A stretch of 64,000 nucleotides of DNA from assembly GCA_047967505.1 (NCBI GenBank), contig CM106538.1; one strand, given 5' to 3'. The notes beneath the pieces were generated by a model. That model had not been told where the DNA came from and searched no databases. It worked only from the letters and a program-made list of their open reading frames with translations. Positions 1-11,569 of the stretch are shown one piece after another. Source of the DNA: Dipteris shenzhenensis (lineage: Eukaryota > Polypodiophyta > Polypodiopsida > Gleicheniales). Both the position numbers and the translations under genes were made by a program. The number at the start of each line of letters is the position of its first letter. The first letter of the stretch is position 1.

Positions 1-126
1 GTCTGCTTTCAATGCAATTGCCCACATCTAATAGAATTTCCAAGCCCGAGGTGTAATGGAATTTCAAGCGAAAGAAAAGAGTTGGCATCGAGGAAGGAGG
101 CCCTGGTGCAAGCGAATCAAGGAGCA

Positions 127-386
127 TCGGTCGTTGCTATAGCACTATCCCTCCGATCGTCACCATCCATAGATCTCACCGATCATGGCCATAACCATAT
201 CCTACCGATCGTCACCATCCACAGATCCTGTTGGTCGCTGCCATAATCGTATCCCACCAACTATTACCATACACGTATCCTAGTGATCGTCACCATCCAC
301 ATATTCTGGCGATTGTCGCCATAACAATACCCCATTGACCATCACCTTATGCCATCCCTCTGACTATGGGGATAGCAAAATCTATA
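127..386. repeat. 26-bp minisatellite, about 10 units
   Basis: Ten imperfect units of 26 bp start at 127, 153, 179, 205, 231, 257, 283, 309, 335 and 361. They share the pattern CCGATCGTCACCATCC...ATCC, with alternating CACCAT and GCCATA cores, which suggests that the array grew partly in 52-bp pairs. It lies directly upstream of a TATA-like sequence, so it may be part of the U3 region of a retroelement LTR. The period is certain from the coordinates; the LTR placement is inferred. Confidence 0.85.
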
Positions 387-390
387 TAAA
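383..390 (+). promoter_or_regulatory. TATA-like box, putative retroelement promoter
   Basis: TATATAAA followed by GG lies just after the 26-bp repeat array and about 118 bp before the first ATG of a short degenerate reading frame at 508. This arrangement resembles the U3/R boundary of an LTR. No transcript evidence is available and no primer-binding site is obvious after it. Confidence 0.4.
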
Positions 391-842
391 GGAGTCCTAT
401 CTCGCCAGGTGGTCGCCATAGCAGTTTCCCCCAAGACTTTGCCAAAATTCTGTCAGAATTCTCACAACCCTCTACCCTCTTCCACATAGCCATCCAACAA
501 TCAGCTTATGTCCTCAAACTCTTCCTCCTCCACTGATTCCCTCATCACTCAGTTACCATCATTCTTCCCCATGCATCTGGAAAACGAATTCTTCGATTCG
601 AGATGGAGTTGGGACTCCACCCTTGACCTCCTATTCCATAGGCCACTAGTCCCTCCAATTCACAAAGTACGCCCTCGACCACAATCCATATGCCCTTTGA
701 ATTTCCAATCAAGGATTTAATAGTAGAATGGGAAGTGTCTATGTGATAGGCCACCCAAGAGGGTCTGACAACAACAGGCACACCCCCCTCAAGGACATCA
801 AGAAAGCACACCCTGTCTCCCACACAAGGAGAGTACAAAGTC

Positions 843-1322
843 GTGCGCTCACAAATGCTCTCACCACTCGGGGAGGCTTGGCTCCAAGAACTAGATGCAT
901 GCACCATCCACTCTTGCTATGCCTATGAGGGACATGATTATACCCTCCACTACCACACAACAGCTTCTTATGTGGCACTAAAAGAGCTAGTAGTGCAAGA
1001 TGCACTAGCAGTGACGGGCCTAAGTGCAGTGGCAGATCACCTTCCGTGCCACTTGGACATGAGGCTCTTGGGAGAATTCCTCCAGGTCTACAACTCCAAT
1101 ACAAATGTTGGCATCCTTCAAGATGCAACGGGCACTCCCACCTTCTACCACCTCAATCAGGATGTGGTACGAGCCACCCTAAATCTACCGGTTGTTAGCG
1201 ATGACAAGTATTCAATGAAGAAGAAGATGGAGGCCCTCAGCAAAATCTGCCACTATGACCGCAAGGAAAGAAAGGGCGCATCCACTTCACAAAAATTATC
1301 AAGCCGAAGGTGGAAAGACTAG
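843..1322 (+). pseudogene. Unidentified coding-like segment of element copy 1
   Basis: A 159-codon open frame has fairly ordinary amino-acid composition and stretches such as HLDMRLLGEFLQVYNSNTNV, but I recognise no domain. It is followed by frameshifted continuations to about 1528. Its position between the putative LTR promoter and the polypurine tract suggests a gag-like protein of the surrounding element. It may instead be a plant-mobile-domain-like fragment. No function is assigned. Confidence 0.25.
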
Positions 1323-3777
1323 CAAGGGCTCTGCAGTGGTTAATGCAAGTAAGGCACATCAACCACCACCAGTCGATTGTGCCGAATATTTTGTTGTGGC
1401 TCGAAGACCCCCAGGTCATGAGTTTGGTAGATTATTTCTGCAATCAAATGAGGGATGACCTCCAAACACATGGAGAGAACATCAGCAACCCGATGCTCTA
1501 CATGTCAATTCTCTACCACATGCTATAGTAGTATCCGCATATTGACTACAAGTTGGCCAAAATGTCCGCCATGGGACTGGCACAAATAGAGGAAGAAGAA
1601 GAATAGGTCAAGCCCAAGCGAGCAGCCCAAGCGAGCAAGAACAAAGCCCAGTGCCACTCCGGCCGACTATCTTGTACAACCGGACTTAAGTCAGTTGCTC
1701 GCACAGTACGAGGATCGACAAATGCAAGAATTCCTAAGCCGTCAACTATTTCTCCAATGACTAGCAGATCCTTTGAACAAGGGCAAAAGGGTTCATCTTG
1801 ATTGATGACCTCCTAGGTGATGAAACGATCACAATTGGCCTCCACCCAAGAGCCCAAGCTATTTCGGCAACCCCCGCTACACAGTGTTGGCCTCAGCAAT
1901 GGCCCATCTTCAAGAGACCACTTCCTTCATCACTGGCACCTCCTCCCCTCCATGGGCAAGCCTCATAAAGGCTCTACAATTTTGCAACATGCCCCACTAT
2001 CGGGCACCAAGTGGCTACAACCACCTGTTAACCGAGAAGCTCTCTCGTGCTGACCAGATGGAGCAAAATTTATTCGAAGCAATGGTGTAGCTCTCATAGG
2101 TGGCACGAACAATTCTACAAAGGAGGCAAGAACAAGATTTGAGGAGATCTCTTTCATCCTTGACATTAAGAATCATTAACTTTTTATTCATATATAAAAG
2201 CTCAAGGATGAGCTCTCTACCAGCAAATCCGTCCAAACACTCATGGACTAGGCCGACAGTCCAGCATCAGAACATCATTAGAACAAAAGCCATAGGCAGA
2301 GACACAGCACATCAAGACTTAAGAGCACTACGAATGCCAGATCCAAACATTACAGGATCTCTTAGCACAAGAGCGGGCACTAATGGTGTCCCTTTATGAG
2401 TAGAATGAATGACAGCATGCCACCATTCACCCAGAAGACTTAGGGTTGGAATATCATGAGCAAGAAGAGTTCTGGATGTATAGGGAGGTCTCTGCACAAC
2501 TAGCCACATACACACTCGCACCATGCACTATACCCCAGACACTCCAAATGCACTTTGATGCACTCCGTGTACAAAATCTTATATTCCACCTAGATCTCAC
2601 AGCCCCACTCCCCCCTAACGCCCTCCAAACAATCCTCCATCATAATCCCGATCACTATTGTCCCATTCTCGCCATGTCCTATTTTTCATTAGATCTTCAA
2701 CCATCTACTCTCTCTCTTCTTCACCCCTTTGACCTCCAAACTCTCGCTGCCTATCCCTTTTTGCTCAATTTTCAAGCCTGGTGCTGCATCATCACGGAGT
2801 CCACTAGTTATTTAGTGGACAATGATGTGATGCAATTAGCAAAGCCCAAGGAACTCGGCCCGCGGGTCTGCACCCCTAAAAGTTTGCAAGTCGACATTAA
2901 TTGGATGTAGACCTACGGCCGAGTCTCCACAACACAATCTCAAGGGCATCTTGTGGCTTACCAATCCACCACCTACAACCCCCTCGGCATTATAATCCTC
3001 TTTAACTGGGTGCTACAAGCTCTCCAAGACTCACTTGAGTCCTTGGTGAGCAATTTTGAAACAATACATGCAGCATGTAGTAGCTGAGGAGGAAGGCCAA
3101 GAAGCTATCACAATATTTAATTCTACTACCCCTCTTGTAGAAATCCCACAACCACATCCTCTGGATCCCGCACAGCCCACCCAGCAAGCCACCCACCCTC
3201 TCCCGTATCCCCTTCCTTGCACCAATTTGCCTAAATATTCTTCCAATGCCTCTAACACCACCATTGCATAGCACGGGACCTCCTCGTCCATCTCATCTAC
3301 GGCTCTGATCGACCTCCCTAAAGAGGCTCTCAACACGTTGCTCAAGGCAACCAATTTTCCATAGGTGGCCGATGATACAAGGCCCACAGGTACAATAGAA
3401 AACGAACCTATGCCCATTGAAGATGATGAGGTTCCACAAGCTCCTCCCTCCTCCCTACCCAAAAATGTATAGTGGTGCCCCGACTTGCAGTCGTTCCAAG
3501 AACTGCTAGATAGTGCACTTATGCACCATGGGAAGCTCCAGCTCAAGGGCTCCCACCTCCACCTCTACGAAATCTTGGGGGTGCGCCCCCTCACGCAATT
3601 CATCACCCAGTCTTTTGATGAGACTGGAGATGCACACATCCAAAGCGCACAAGAGGAGGATACCACCTCGCCCCCATAGCTCCAGTCCCACAGACTGATG
3701 CAGATGGACCCATGGCTCCACAATCCCCACAGACCACGATGCAGATCCTGGTCTATAGACTCACTGGTGCATTCCCT

Positions 3778-4047
3778 AAAGGGGCAAATTGATGTGTGTG
3801 TGTGTGTATGCCTATGGGCTTGGAGTCCTATACAAGGAGTGTGTGAGTATAGGTGTGCTAGAAGGTTCTAGTGACTCATCAGTTAGGTATATTAGGTTGG
3901 TGTGATGTGTGAGTGATCATAGGAGGTGACTAATTGAGACAATCATGGAGATGATTGTGGATCAACATGGAGGTAGTTGCTTATATATGTAACCACTCAT
4001 GAATAAAGATTTGTTCATTGTGCCTCATTGCTTTCACTATGAACCAA
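3778..4047. mobile_element. 270-bp insertion flanked by an 8-bp direct repeat
   Basis: CATTCCCT occurs at 3770-3777 and again at 4048-4055. The inverted second copy of the host element at about 17640-17670 (- strand) runs almost continuously across this point, so about 270 bp were probably inserted here. The insert starts AAAGGGGCAAATTG, followed by a short TG microsatellite, and ends ATGAACCAA. The ends are not inverted repeats. An 8-bp duplication would fit a hAT-like insertion, while the internal sequence looks more like a small LTR (a purine tract followed by TGATGTG). The class is unresolved. Confidence 0.45.
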
Positions 4048-4139
4048 CATTCCCTTCCTCAAAATGGAGTTTTGGCGATACTACCACACAGTGCCCATGT
4101 CGATTGTCGGATCCACCCCTATAAATGACGATGGACTTG

Positions 4140-4580
4140 TGGAGAATTTCTAGAGCTACAGTAGAAGGACCCTAGTATGTTGTACAATTTTTTGAAGTAC
4201 AAATTCCACAAAGAAATGATCTAGGAGGGATTTTGCTTTCGCCTCTAGTCATTCAATGACACGTATGGCTCGATACCCGATCCCACCATCATGGTAGTAG
4301 TCCACTTCAACCACCTCCTCCTCTTACTTCGTGACCTCCCTGCCCACAGTTGCCCCATTGACGATCGCCTCCACAATCTAACCAATCAGATTGTCTTCAA
4401 CCTTGACATCGGTCCTATGCAGTTTCAAGACCTCCGCCTCTATCTTCGCATCCGCAATCTCCACAGCCACCACATCCGCACGTATGGGGATATGGATGCC
4501 ACCCACATTTGGAAGTATCACTCGTACCTAGCTTGGCTCACTCCACGCCAATTGGACTACTACGTAGTCCTCTAGCACGG
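4140..4580 (+). pseudogene. Conserved 3' coding tail of element copy 1
   Basis: The frame at 4291-4575 encodes a peptide including HFNHLLLLLRDLPAHSCPID. A closely similar peptide is encoded on the - strand at 17164-17502, so this is the same transposable-element sequence in two copies. The family is not recognised. It sits just upstream of the purine tract at 4610-4622, where the last coding sequence of an LTR element is expected. Both copies carry stops and frameshifts. Confidence 0.55.
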
Positions 4581-4609
4581 CGGTTGATTCGAGGGCGAGG
4601 CTCAATAAT

Positions 4610-4624
4610 AGGAAGGGAGGCATG
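4610..4624 (+). other. Putative polypurine tract and 3' LTR start
   Basis: AGGAAGGGAGGCA is followed immediately by TGTTAC. The inverted copy has AAGAAGGGGGGCA followed by TGTTAA, reading down to 17031 on the - strand. This conservation of a purine tract plus a TG start supports an LTR boundary. Confidence 0.5.
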
Positions 4625-5060
4625 TTACATCCACAGAGTACAGTCACCAAATGTAGGGTAATCAGTGATTAGAGGTGTTTAGGCTTCATGATTTGCATCA
4701 ATGGTCGCAGCCATAGAAGGAGTATAGTACAAGCTTAGGGAGTTTGAGCCCCAAATACCCCGAGGTCAAACATTGCATGCAACGGGCACATGTTGTAGGT
4801 TCTAGCTGCAAGCTGGGGTTAAGTGTCTCACGGGAGTCAAGCCACAAGTAGCCCAAGATCGGCATCGTCATTCCAAGTTTTGAGCTCATACAAGGGTTTT
4901 GAGCCCCAAATAGCTTAAGGCTTGGAGGCATGAGGCTAACACAAGCGTTATTTGGGAGCCAGTTAGGAGCACCTCCTAATGCCAAGCTTGTCCTAAGCGC
5001 TCTTATATGGTTAAGACAAGTGCTATTTTTGACAGTAGGGAGAGATGGAAAGGATAGCAA

Positions 5061-6690
5061 TATGCCTTGGCACCCTACGGGCCCAACATCCTTTTAATGT
5101 AAAGAAAGGGAGAGTGCTAAAAGGAAAAAGGTTGGCCCTCCCTTCAAAAGGTGACTTGTATAAAAGGCCAAATGGTTGACTTTGGGCTTGGGATATTAGG
5201 TGGACAAAATAATGGGGAAGTGATGTGAAACCAATAAAGGATGTAAGAGCCAAGATGCCAAATTTTGTGGAGACAATATATGCAAAGATAAAGAAGAGTG
5301 TCATGGAGAGCACCATAAAGAGGAAACCAATAATAACTTTAGCTTCTCCTATGATATTAATTTGTCAAAGGATGCTACTAAGTTGATATTTATAGCACTT
5401 CATGAAAATAAGCAGTGAGAGTTGGGAGAAGGCACGTATGTTCTTCTTTGGAAAAATTACGAGACGTAACATTGTTGGGATTGTTGACCTTATACAATTT
5501 GTCATACCTGGTCCTTTGGCACTACAAAAAAGACCAACAATGGTCCTTTTTATCACAAACATACACAACTTTTAAAAGGTGTTTCATGTATGGTGTTACA
5601 CAAAAACCTAAATCATCAAGCAAGCATGGGAACTGATGGTTTTTGGCATAGGGATAGTAGTCCACAAGTAAAGTTCCAAAAGAAGGGCCTTGAGCTCTAA
5701 TTACAAGACAAACAAAATTGTAAATTGAATGCTCAGTGTGTGGACTATAAAAAACCAAAGCATCCCTCCCTGATACAAGATATGATACTTGTATTGGATG
5801 GATGTATGGTGAGTGGCATTATATCAAATGGATTTCATTGATCAAATATTGTTGTAGAAGGGTAAAATTTGAGCACCATTGATACTATTTAGTAGGTCAA
5901 GTACTTTGACACATAATTGAATTGCACAAAGTATTTCAAAGATGAAAATTTCCATGAAAATTGCACAAAGTATTTTAAAGATGGAAATTTCCATGAACTT
6001 GAGAGCAATGTTCAAGAGAAGATATAGAAGATCACCAATGAAAAAAGAGTAGTGGGAGAGGATGAAGATGTTGAGAAAGGAGAGAGTAAACCAAAGAATG
6101 TTGATTCTAGCTTGAGCCATGAGAATGAGAGCTCTACTTTGGATGTATCTAGTAAGGAAAAACTTAGAGGATGTGGGGAATGAGGTTGTTGCAAAGAGAC
6201 ATTGAGGTTCCACTCATCATAAGGGAAGGCCAAGCGAGAAAGAAACCCATGATGTTATGGTCAAAGGGAAAGAGAAGGATGTAGAGGTGGAAAGATAGAA
6301 AGTAAACAAAAGCACACCTAGTATCATTTTTGAAGGATTGGGAAGTGAAGAAGGTGGGACAAGGAGGTAGGTAGACTTGCAGCAACCAATGAGCTTGCAA
6401 TTCAACTTCCATGACTAGTCTAGAGGTCACACACATAGTCATAGGGAGTACAAGTATTAGTATCCTAGCTATTGGTACATGGAATAATATAGAGGCTCTT
6501 AGTTAGGAGCCTATTAGTAAAGAGAAGCATATGAGGCACAAGTTAGTCGTATCTCTTAGATAGAGGCTAAGAATGTGCAAAACTATAGAATAGACGAACT
6601 TCTATGTAAAGTAAATTTTTGAATAAAGCAATCACTTATTAGGCTCTCATTAAAGTATATGAACATTGCTGAAATTTCTGTTTTTAAATT
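5061..6690. other. Degenerate intergenic stretch with a 41-bp duplication
   Basis: No gene can be supported here. At about 5920-6000 a 41-bp segment containing 'ttgcacaaagtatt' and 'atttccatgaa' is repeated in tandem. The + strand at about 6010-6180 reads as a broken acidic, lysine- and serine-rich segment that could be an old retroelement spacer, but no motif identifies it. Confidence 0.4.
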
Positions 6691-7075
6691 AAAAACATTG
6701 TTGATAAGGCTTTTTTAATATTTAAAGGATGGGTTTTGACACCATGAAGGAGTATACGTACGGCACCTCTCCAAGAGCAATATTCTATTGATGTGTCTTT
6801 GAAACAAAATTAATATATGGAATTAGATGCTCAAAGTATTTGATTAATCATAGCAAGTCTAGTATCCATGATAAGTTTTGGTTATTTCAAGCAATGTTTA
6901 TTTTTTAAAATAAGTTAAAAAATTGTCGATAAGATTGTTTTTATATTTAAATGGTGGATTTTGACACCATGAGTATATGCAAGACACCTCTCTAAGAGAA
7001 CAATAATCTATTGATGTGTCTTTGTAACAAAATGACTAATCCAAGAGAACAATAATCTATTGATGTGTCTTTGTA
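6690..7075. repeat. Direct duplication, about 230 bp apart
   Basis: A block with 'ttttgacaccatga', 'cacctctc.aagag' and 'ctattgatgtgtcttt' appears near 6690-6810 and again near 6918-7035. The last 30 bp of the second copy is then repeated once more at about 7043-7075. This is a local duplication without coding content. Confidence 0.7.
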
Positions 7076-7418
7076 ACAATAGTCTATTGATGTGTTCACT
7101 TGTTTCTATTGACATTTCTACATGCTCCATAGAAACTCTATATTCCTCATATCCATGCACAGATTCTCACACCCATGCAATGTACAAGAGGTTACACCCT
7201 CTCATGCCTTTTGCGTTTACACCCATTGGCATCCCCAATTACTTAGCCTTAGCCTATGACACTTGATGCCTACCATTTATTAATGAAATACCATGCACTT
7301 TGACCTTCTTGTACCCCTCCTATTAGGACATGAATTGTGGGTGCATATCTTTATTATATTAATTAGCCAATATAGATTACATTGTCCACGTGGCCCATAT
7401 GGTAATCTATAGATCCCC

Positions 7419-7427
7419 TATATAAAT
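7419..7427 (+). promoter_or_regulatory. TATA box in copia LTR
   Basis: TATATAAAT lies about 85 bp inside the putative LTR and about 40 bp before the CT microsatellite. This matches a U3 promoter position. Confidence 0.5.
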
Positions 7428-7465
7428 CCCTCAAGATCACAATACAAATAACCTTGTCATGAAAT

Positions 7466-7468
<3 letters not shown>

Positions 7469-7557
<89 letters not shown>

Positions 7558-7628
7558 CACATACACACACACACACACACACATGTGTGTGTGTGTGTGC
7601 ATGCGCGCATGCACGCACGCACGCATGC
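7469..7628. repeat. Compound (CT)n-(AC)n-(TG)n-(GCAC)n microsatellite
   Basis: About 45 CT dinucleotides are followed by an AC run, then a TG run, then GCATGCGC- and GCAC-type alternation. The AC and TG runs are mutually complementary, and with the GCGC part they form an alternating purine-pyrimidine tract. Open frames across it are repeat artefacts. Confidence 0.95.
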
Positions 7629-8327
7629 ACAAACTATTATGAATTCTCCCTCATGGGAGATCCTTAAGTTCAGTATAATCTAGGTCACATGGTGCATGGG
7701 CATGCAAACTTTGTTGTGATCATAAGGTTTCTCCTCCATGCTTTAGGGTGGTTATTCTCCATCTTCTACGCTTCTTGATCTTTCCCAGCTCCATGAGAGT
7801 CGGAGATACTAGCTCCTGGGCATCTCTAGGAGACATGATGCTGAGAGATGGTTGATCTGAGCTACTGGTTCATGCCGACTTCTGAAGACGGTTTGGAGAA
7901 GGATTTCTACTTCTACATCTACTGTAAGCAGATCGGTGTGGAGTGTTCTTGTGTAGGAATGTCCTGAGTGTTAGGTGTGTGTTGCCTTCTTTTATCGTAT
8001 CCTCTTTGCCTGTGTGGCTCTTGTTGGAGGTCTTGTGTCGAGTTGCTTGTGTAGCAGCTCTCCATCTTCATTAAGGGAAGGTTACAACTGTGTGTTGCCT
8101 CCCTTTTTCATGAAATTGTAAGCCTATGTGGCCATCAGTTAGATATTGTAAACCTCCACAACAAGCGCCATAGGGATGTGTGGAGGTCTCTAGTCTTCGT
8201 CCTTCGTTCAATTCATGCAATTTATTTTGAGTTCTACATACAAATACAACTCAGATTGTCTCTCATTATTTATGTGAGATCTATATCATTGCATGTGAAG
8301 TTTCATGGATCTCTAAATTCCTTCATT

Positions 8328-8340
8328 TGGTATCAGAGCA
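8328..8340 (+). other. Copia primer-binding site (initiator tRNA-Met)
   Basis: TGGTATCAGAGCA is the standard plant copia PBS, complementary to the 3' end of initiator tRNA-Met. It stands two bases after the CA that ends the putative LTR and 36 bp before the gag ATG at 8377. Confidence 0.9.
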
Positions 8341-8376
8341 GTGTTGAGAGGAGATCGTGAGGGTAAATCAATAACT

Positions 8377-8883
8377 ATGGAGAATGAAAAGGCTGGTGGA
8401 ATACTTGTGACTTTCAACGGTAGGAACTTTCCTTCTTGGTAGTTGGCAACTCGACTTCGATTCATGCAGAATAACTTGTGGAGTGTGGTTGCTGGGATAG
8501 AGAAGAGACCAAAGGAGAGGTCGCATGATGCTGAAAAAATCCTAGCATGGGAGACAAAGAATGAAAAAGCTATTGGCTATATGGGAAGAGCCTTGGGTTT
8601 TGATTATTTTCACCATCTCGACGTGAAGCTGAAGGCAGTTGAAAATTGGCAAATTTTGGAGTCTCTATTCAGTGTCCGATTAAGGAATTCAAAGGCTAAT
8701 CTCAAACAAGATTTGTTTGATTTGCAGATGAACCAGCCAAAGTCACTTGGATTTTTTCTCAATCACATGCAAGCTTTACTTTGACAACTGAGTGAGCTAG
8801 GAGCCAAAGTTAAAGATGAAGACAACTTTCTAGAGTTTTTATATAGAAAATTTGATCATCTTCTCATCCATATTCTTCTATAG
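8377..8883 (+). pseudogene. Ty1/copia gag pseudogene
   Basis: Translation starts MENEKAGGILVTFNGRNFPS and hits TAG at 8440-8442 at codon 22. It continues in the same frame through an LWSVVAGIEKRP-like helix and a Gag helical region to a TGA ending at 8784, then to about 8883. In copia elements this region is Gag (the UBN2/Retrotran_gag family), which packages element RNA. In-frame stops make it non-functional. The expected zinc knuckle, protease and integrase do not follow on this strand, so the element is truncated or inverted after about 8890. Confidence 0.85.
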
Positions 8884-9059
8884 ATTATCTTCATATTCCA
8901 TATTGAATTGTGGTGCATACAACTTTGGCTCAAACATATGTAGCATGCAGTCATTGGTTTGATCAAGTAGTCTTTGATTCAAAAGGATTATTTTTTTTGG
9001 CATAGTTCCGTCTCTCCTTCAATTTGTTTTTAATATTTTGTTCCCAAGGAAGGATGATT

Positions 9060-9280
9060 TACAACTTAAGAGGGAAATTGAATGTTAAGTTATTAAAGAT
9101 ATACTCCATATAAAGGCTTCTACCACATAGTCATTGTGCTCAACACATACTAGTTTGCTATTTTTAGTTTTTCCTTTTTTAGTCTTGGTTGCTATCACAT
9201 GTACCAAAAATCCAAAACATTCTTTTGTGAAGTGACCTCTCTTATCAAATTCGATTCAAGAGGTGTTTATTGTTGAGAAT
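9060..9280 (-). pseudogene. Possible copia zinc-knuckle remnant, inverted
   Basis: On the - strand a broken frame reads DKRGHFTKEC, resembling the second half of a CCHC zinc knuckle, followed by a lysine-rich tail. The first cysteines are lost. It is opposite in strand to the gag pseudogene at 8377, which would require an inversion or a separate insertion. The motif is short, so confidence is low. Confidence 0.3.
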
Positions 9281-9489
9281 AGTGTAAAATGCACCATAGA
9301 GGTAGGGTTCAAGGGACCAAACCCTAGCCCTAATCTTAAGGGGTGACAAGTTTTATAATACTTTTGTGTAAGCTTTGCATTCGTCTCATTGACTTGGTCA
9401 CACCCAATCTCCAATGTGGTATGACACATCTCATCTCTTCTTATTTGCTACTTTCTTATGAGTCTCTTATGCCTTCAGACATAAACTTT

Positions 9490-10905
9490 GACCTATGTGA
9501 GAACATGTTGCACATTTTTAATAAACTGATTAGCTATGCCAAAATCACATCTTGTGAGATTCTCATTGGTATAGGCCATAAATGATCTCAAATGGAGAGC
9601 TATGTATGTAATTTTTGTTGGGAAACTCAAGTATAGGCAAATATTGTTCCCACTGAGAAGGGTAAACATGGAGAAAGGAGTGTAAAATTTGAATAATGGA
9701 TTGATCTTCCACATCGATTTTTGGGTTGTATAGGTAGTGGAGAGTTAAAGCTAAAGATTGGTTCCTAGAGTCGCAAATAAGGCTTTCCAAATTGGCTCTA
9801 AAATTTTAGATCCTTATTTGAAGTAATGGACTTAGGAGTCCATGTAACTAGAATCTTTCTCTAATAAGTAGCTTAACAGTGCTTATGGTAGTAATATCCA
9901 TCTTACAAGGGATGAATTAGTCTCACTTACTTAAGACAATTTATGATTGTGACAATTAGTTTATTATGAATCTTGGTCTTAGGAAAACTATACAAAATCA
10001 TAGTGTATGTGCCCATTGCTCATTATGATTTAGTAATGGCTAAAGTAATCATGAGTTTTTCCATGGTCACTCGACCTTTTGAATTGAATTAGTATCATAT
10101 TTGCAAAGTTTTGGCCAATAGAATTATTTATCCATAGCAATGTTACTGCAAATACCTCTATATATTGCATATGGGTTAGTGTGCAACTTTGCAAAGACTA
10201 GAGATTGATGAGTACTTAGTACACAAATAAAATGTCGCTTTAGAAAAACCCATCATGTATGGAATACCCTTTGAGGTCATCTTCTTGCAGTGTAGCAACT
10301 TGGAATATATAATACCAAAGTCAATATAAGCCTAGTATGGGGTCTTCATGGCACTAAGGGGCTCCTTCTTAATATGAACAAGATAACATGTACACTTGGC
10401 CTTTAACTTAGTGCATCATTCTCCTTTTACTAAGTTGGTTTTCTAGATCAGGTTACCCAAAATTGTGAAAGTACTCAACTAATTTGATTTGTCTCAGTGA
10501 TGTATCAATTGACAAACATATGTTTGATACATTTATAATTGGTATTAATCTTGAAGTCATTCCATATAAATAATGTCTTCAAAGCTTCAAGGCATGAGCT
10601 ACTACCAATAAGTCTATCTCATAAGTACTACTTAAGTTCAACTCCTTGAAGATTTTGACTGTCAAAGTGAGAATTGGATGACCTTCTTACATCACAAAAA
10701 TAATAAAAGAACCAGTAGCATCCATACATACCATAAAGAAAGACTTCTCAAAATTAAGTAGGGTCACATAAATGCAACCTCCAAATTTTCAAAGGCCCTT
10801 GAATGACTGTTTCTTCAATGATAAATATATTCCTTCTTAACTAACTCTATAAGTAATGATGCATCAAGATTGAAGAACTGCAAATGGGTAATAGGGAGAT
10901 CAATT
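9490..10905 (-). pseudogene. Ty3/gypsy RNase H and integrase remnant
   Basis: Reading down from 10905, the - strand gives an RT-RNase H connection (AFENLEVAF), then an RNase H core (VCMDATGSFIIF, EGHPILTL, STYEIDLLVVAHAL) at about 10770-10480. The end of an integrase core follows near 9800-9563 (SQWEQYLPILEFPNKNYIHS, SPFEIIYG). These are standard gypsy pol blocks in the right order. Frameshifts and stops are frequent. The upstream RT of the same element lies at 13788-14350, separated by an insertion. Confidence 0.85.
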
Positions 10906-11091
10906 GGAGCCACAAGTCTCTTCAATTAGAGCTAGAAGAGGCCCAGCATGGCCTAGTGTTTTGCAATCAAGGTTTGGCATACATATTCTTGGGGGCTCAG
11001 TGATTGGCCTAGATGAAAATGGTGGACCAAGCCTAGCTTTTGCAAACCTGTGGTGGTACCCCAACCTCTTCGCTCTCCCACTCTACCATCT

Positions 11092-11093
<2 letters not shown>

Positions 11094-11140
<47 letters not shown>

Positions 11141-11205
11141 GCCCTACCCCCTCCCGTAACTGCCCTTGAGTCTGCTCTACTATCCTTTGTAACCAATCTC
11201 TCCCT

Positions 11206-11270
<65 letters not shown>

Positions 11271-11357
11271 TCCCTCCCTCCCTCCCTCTCTCTCCCTACT
11301 TGCCCTACCCCCTCCTGTAACTGCCCTCGATTGTTCTCTACTATCCTTTGTAACCAG

Positions 11358-11441
<84 letters not shown>

Positions 11442-11515
11442 CCCTCCTATACCTGCCCTCCATTTTTCTCTACTATTCTCTGTACCCCCCCCTCTCTCTC
11501 TCTCTCCCTCTGTCA
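11094..11515. repeat. Hybrid minisatellite: (CT)n plus a 60-bp unique module, three copies
   Basis: Long CT runs alternate with a near-identical unique module containing CTTGCCCTACCCCCTCC, CTACTATCCTTTGTAACCA and similar. Modules lie at about 11140-11205, 11298-11362 and, more diverged, 11440-11490. The composite period is about 150 bp. Open frames on both strands here are artefacts of the repeat. Confidence 0.9.
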
Positions 11516-11569
11516 TGGCACTTTATGAGTGAGTTTCAAATAGAGGCCGAGCACGATTTGGATGGACAG

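Larger units (their letters stand above)
1..5060 (+). mobile_element. Degenerate, probably non-autonomous LTR element (copy 1)
   Basis: This stretch holds several interrupted coding-like segments (for example 843-1322 and 2446-2910), but no recognisable reverse transcriptase, protease or integrase. The best evidence for an element is its end. At 4610-4622 there is a purine-rich tract followed by TGTTAC at 4623, matching the layout of a polypurine tract and a 3' LTR start. The same coding tail, purine tract and TGTTA start recur in inverted orientation at 16960-17900. In both copies a 'gggagtttga.ccccaaata.ccc' stretch follows about 60-130 bp into the putative LTR. The left end is outside the window or unrecognisable. 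The internal proteins are unidentified. It could be a large retrotransposon derivative or a gag-only element. Confidence 0.5.
7331..8325 (+). mobile_element. Putative 5' LTR of a Ty1/copia element
   Basis: The right edge is fixed by CA at 8324-8325, two bases before a primer-binding site. The left edge is less sure: TGAATTGTGG at 7331 or TGTGGG at 7336. The interval contains a TATA box (7419-7427) and a long compound microsatellite (about 7469-7620). A 3' partner LTR was not found in the window, so the element is truncated or rearranged. Confidence 0.6.

Noticed and set aside
508-720. Short frame after the TATA box as a functional leader peptide
   Set aside because: Serine-run start, no homology seen, and the reading is not maintained beyond 720; it probably belongs to decayed element sequence.
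7363-7683. Leu/Ser- and Arg/Glu-rich open frames over microsatellite
   Set aside because: Products of CT/GA dinucleotide repeats. The same applies to frames at 10904-11528, 13395-13793 and 61742-62003.
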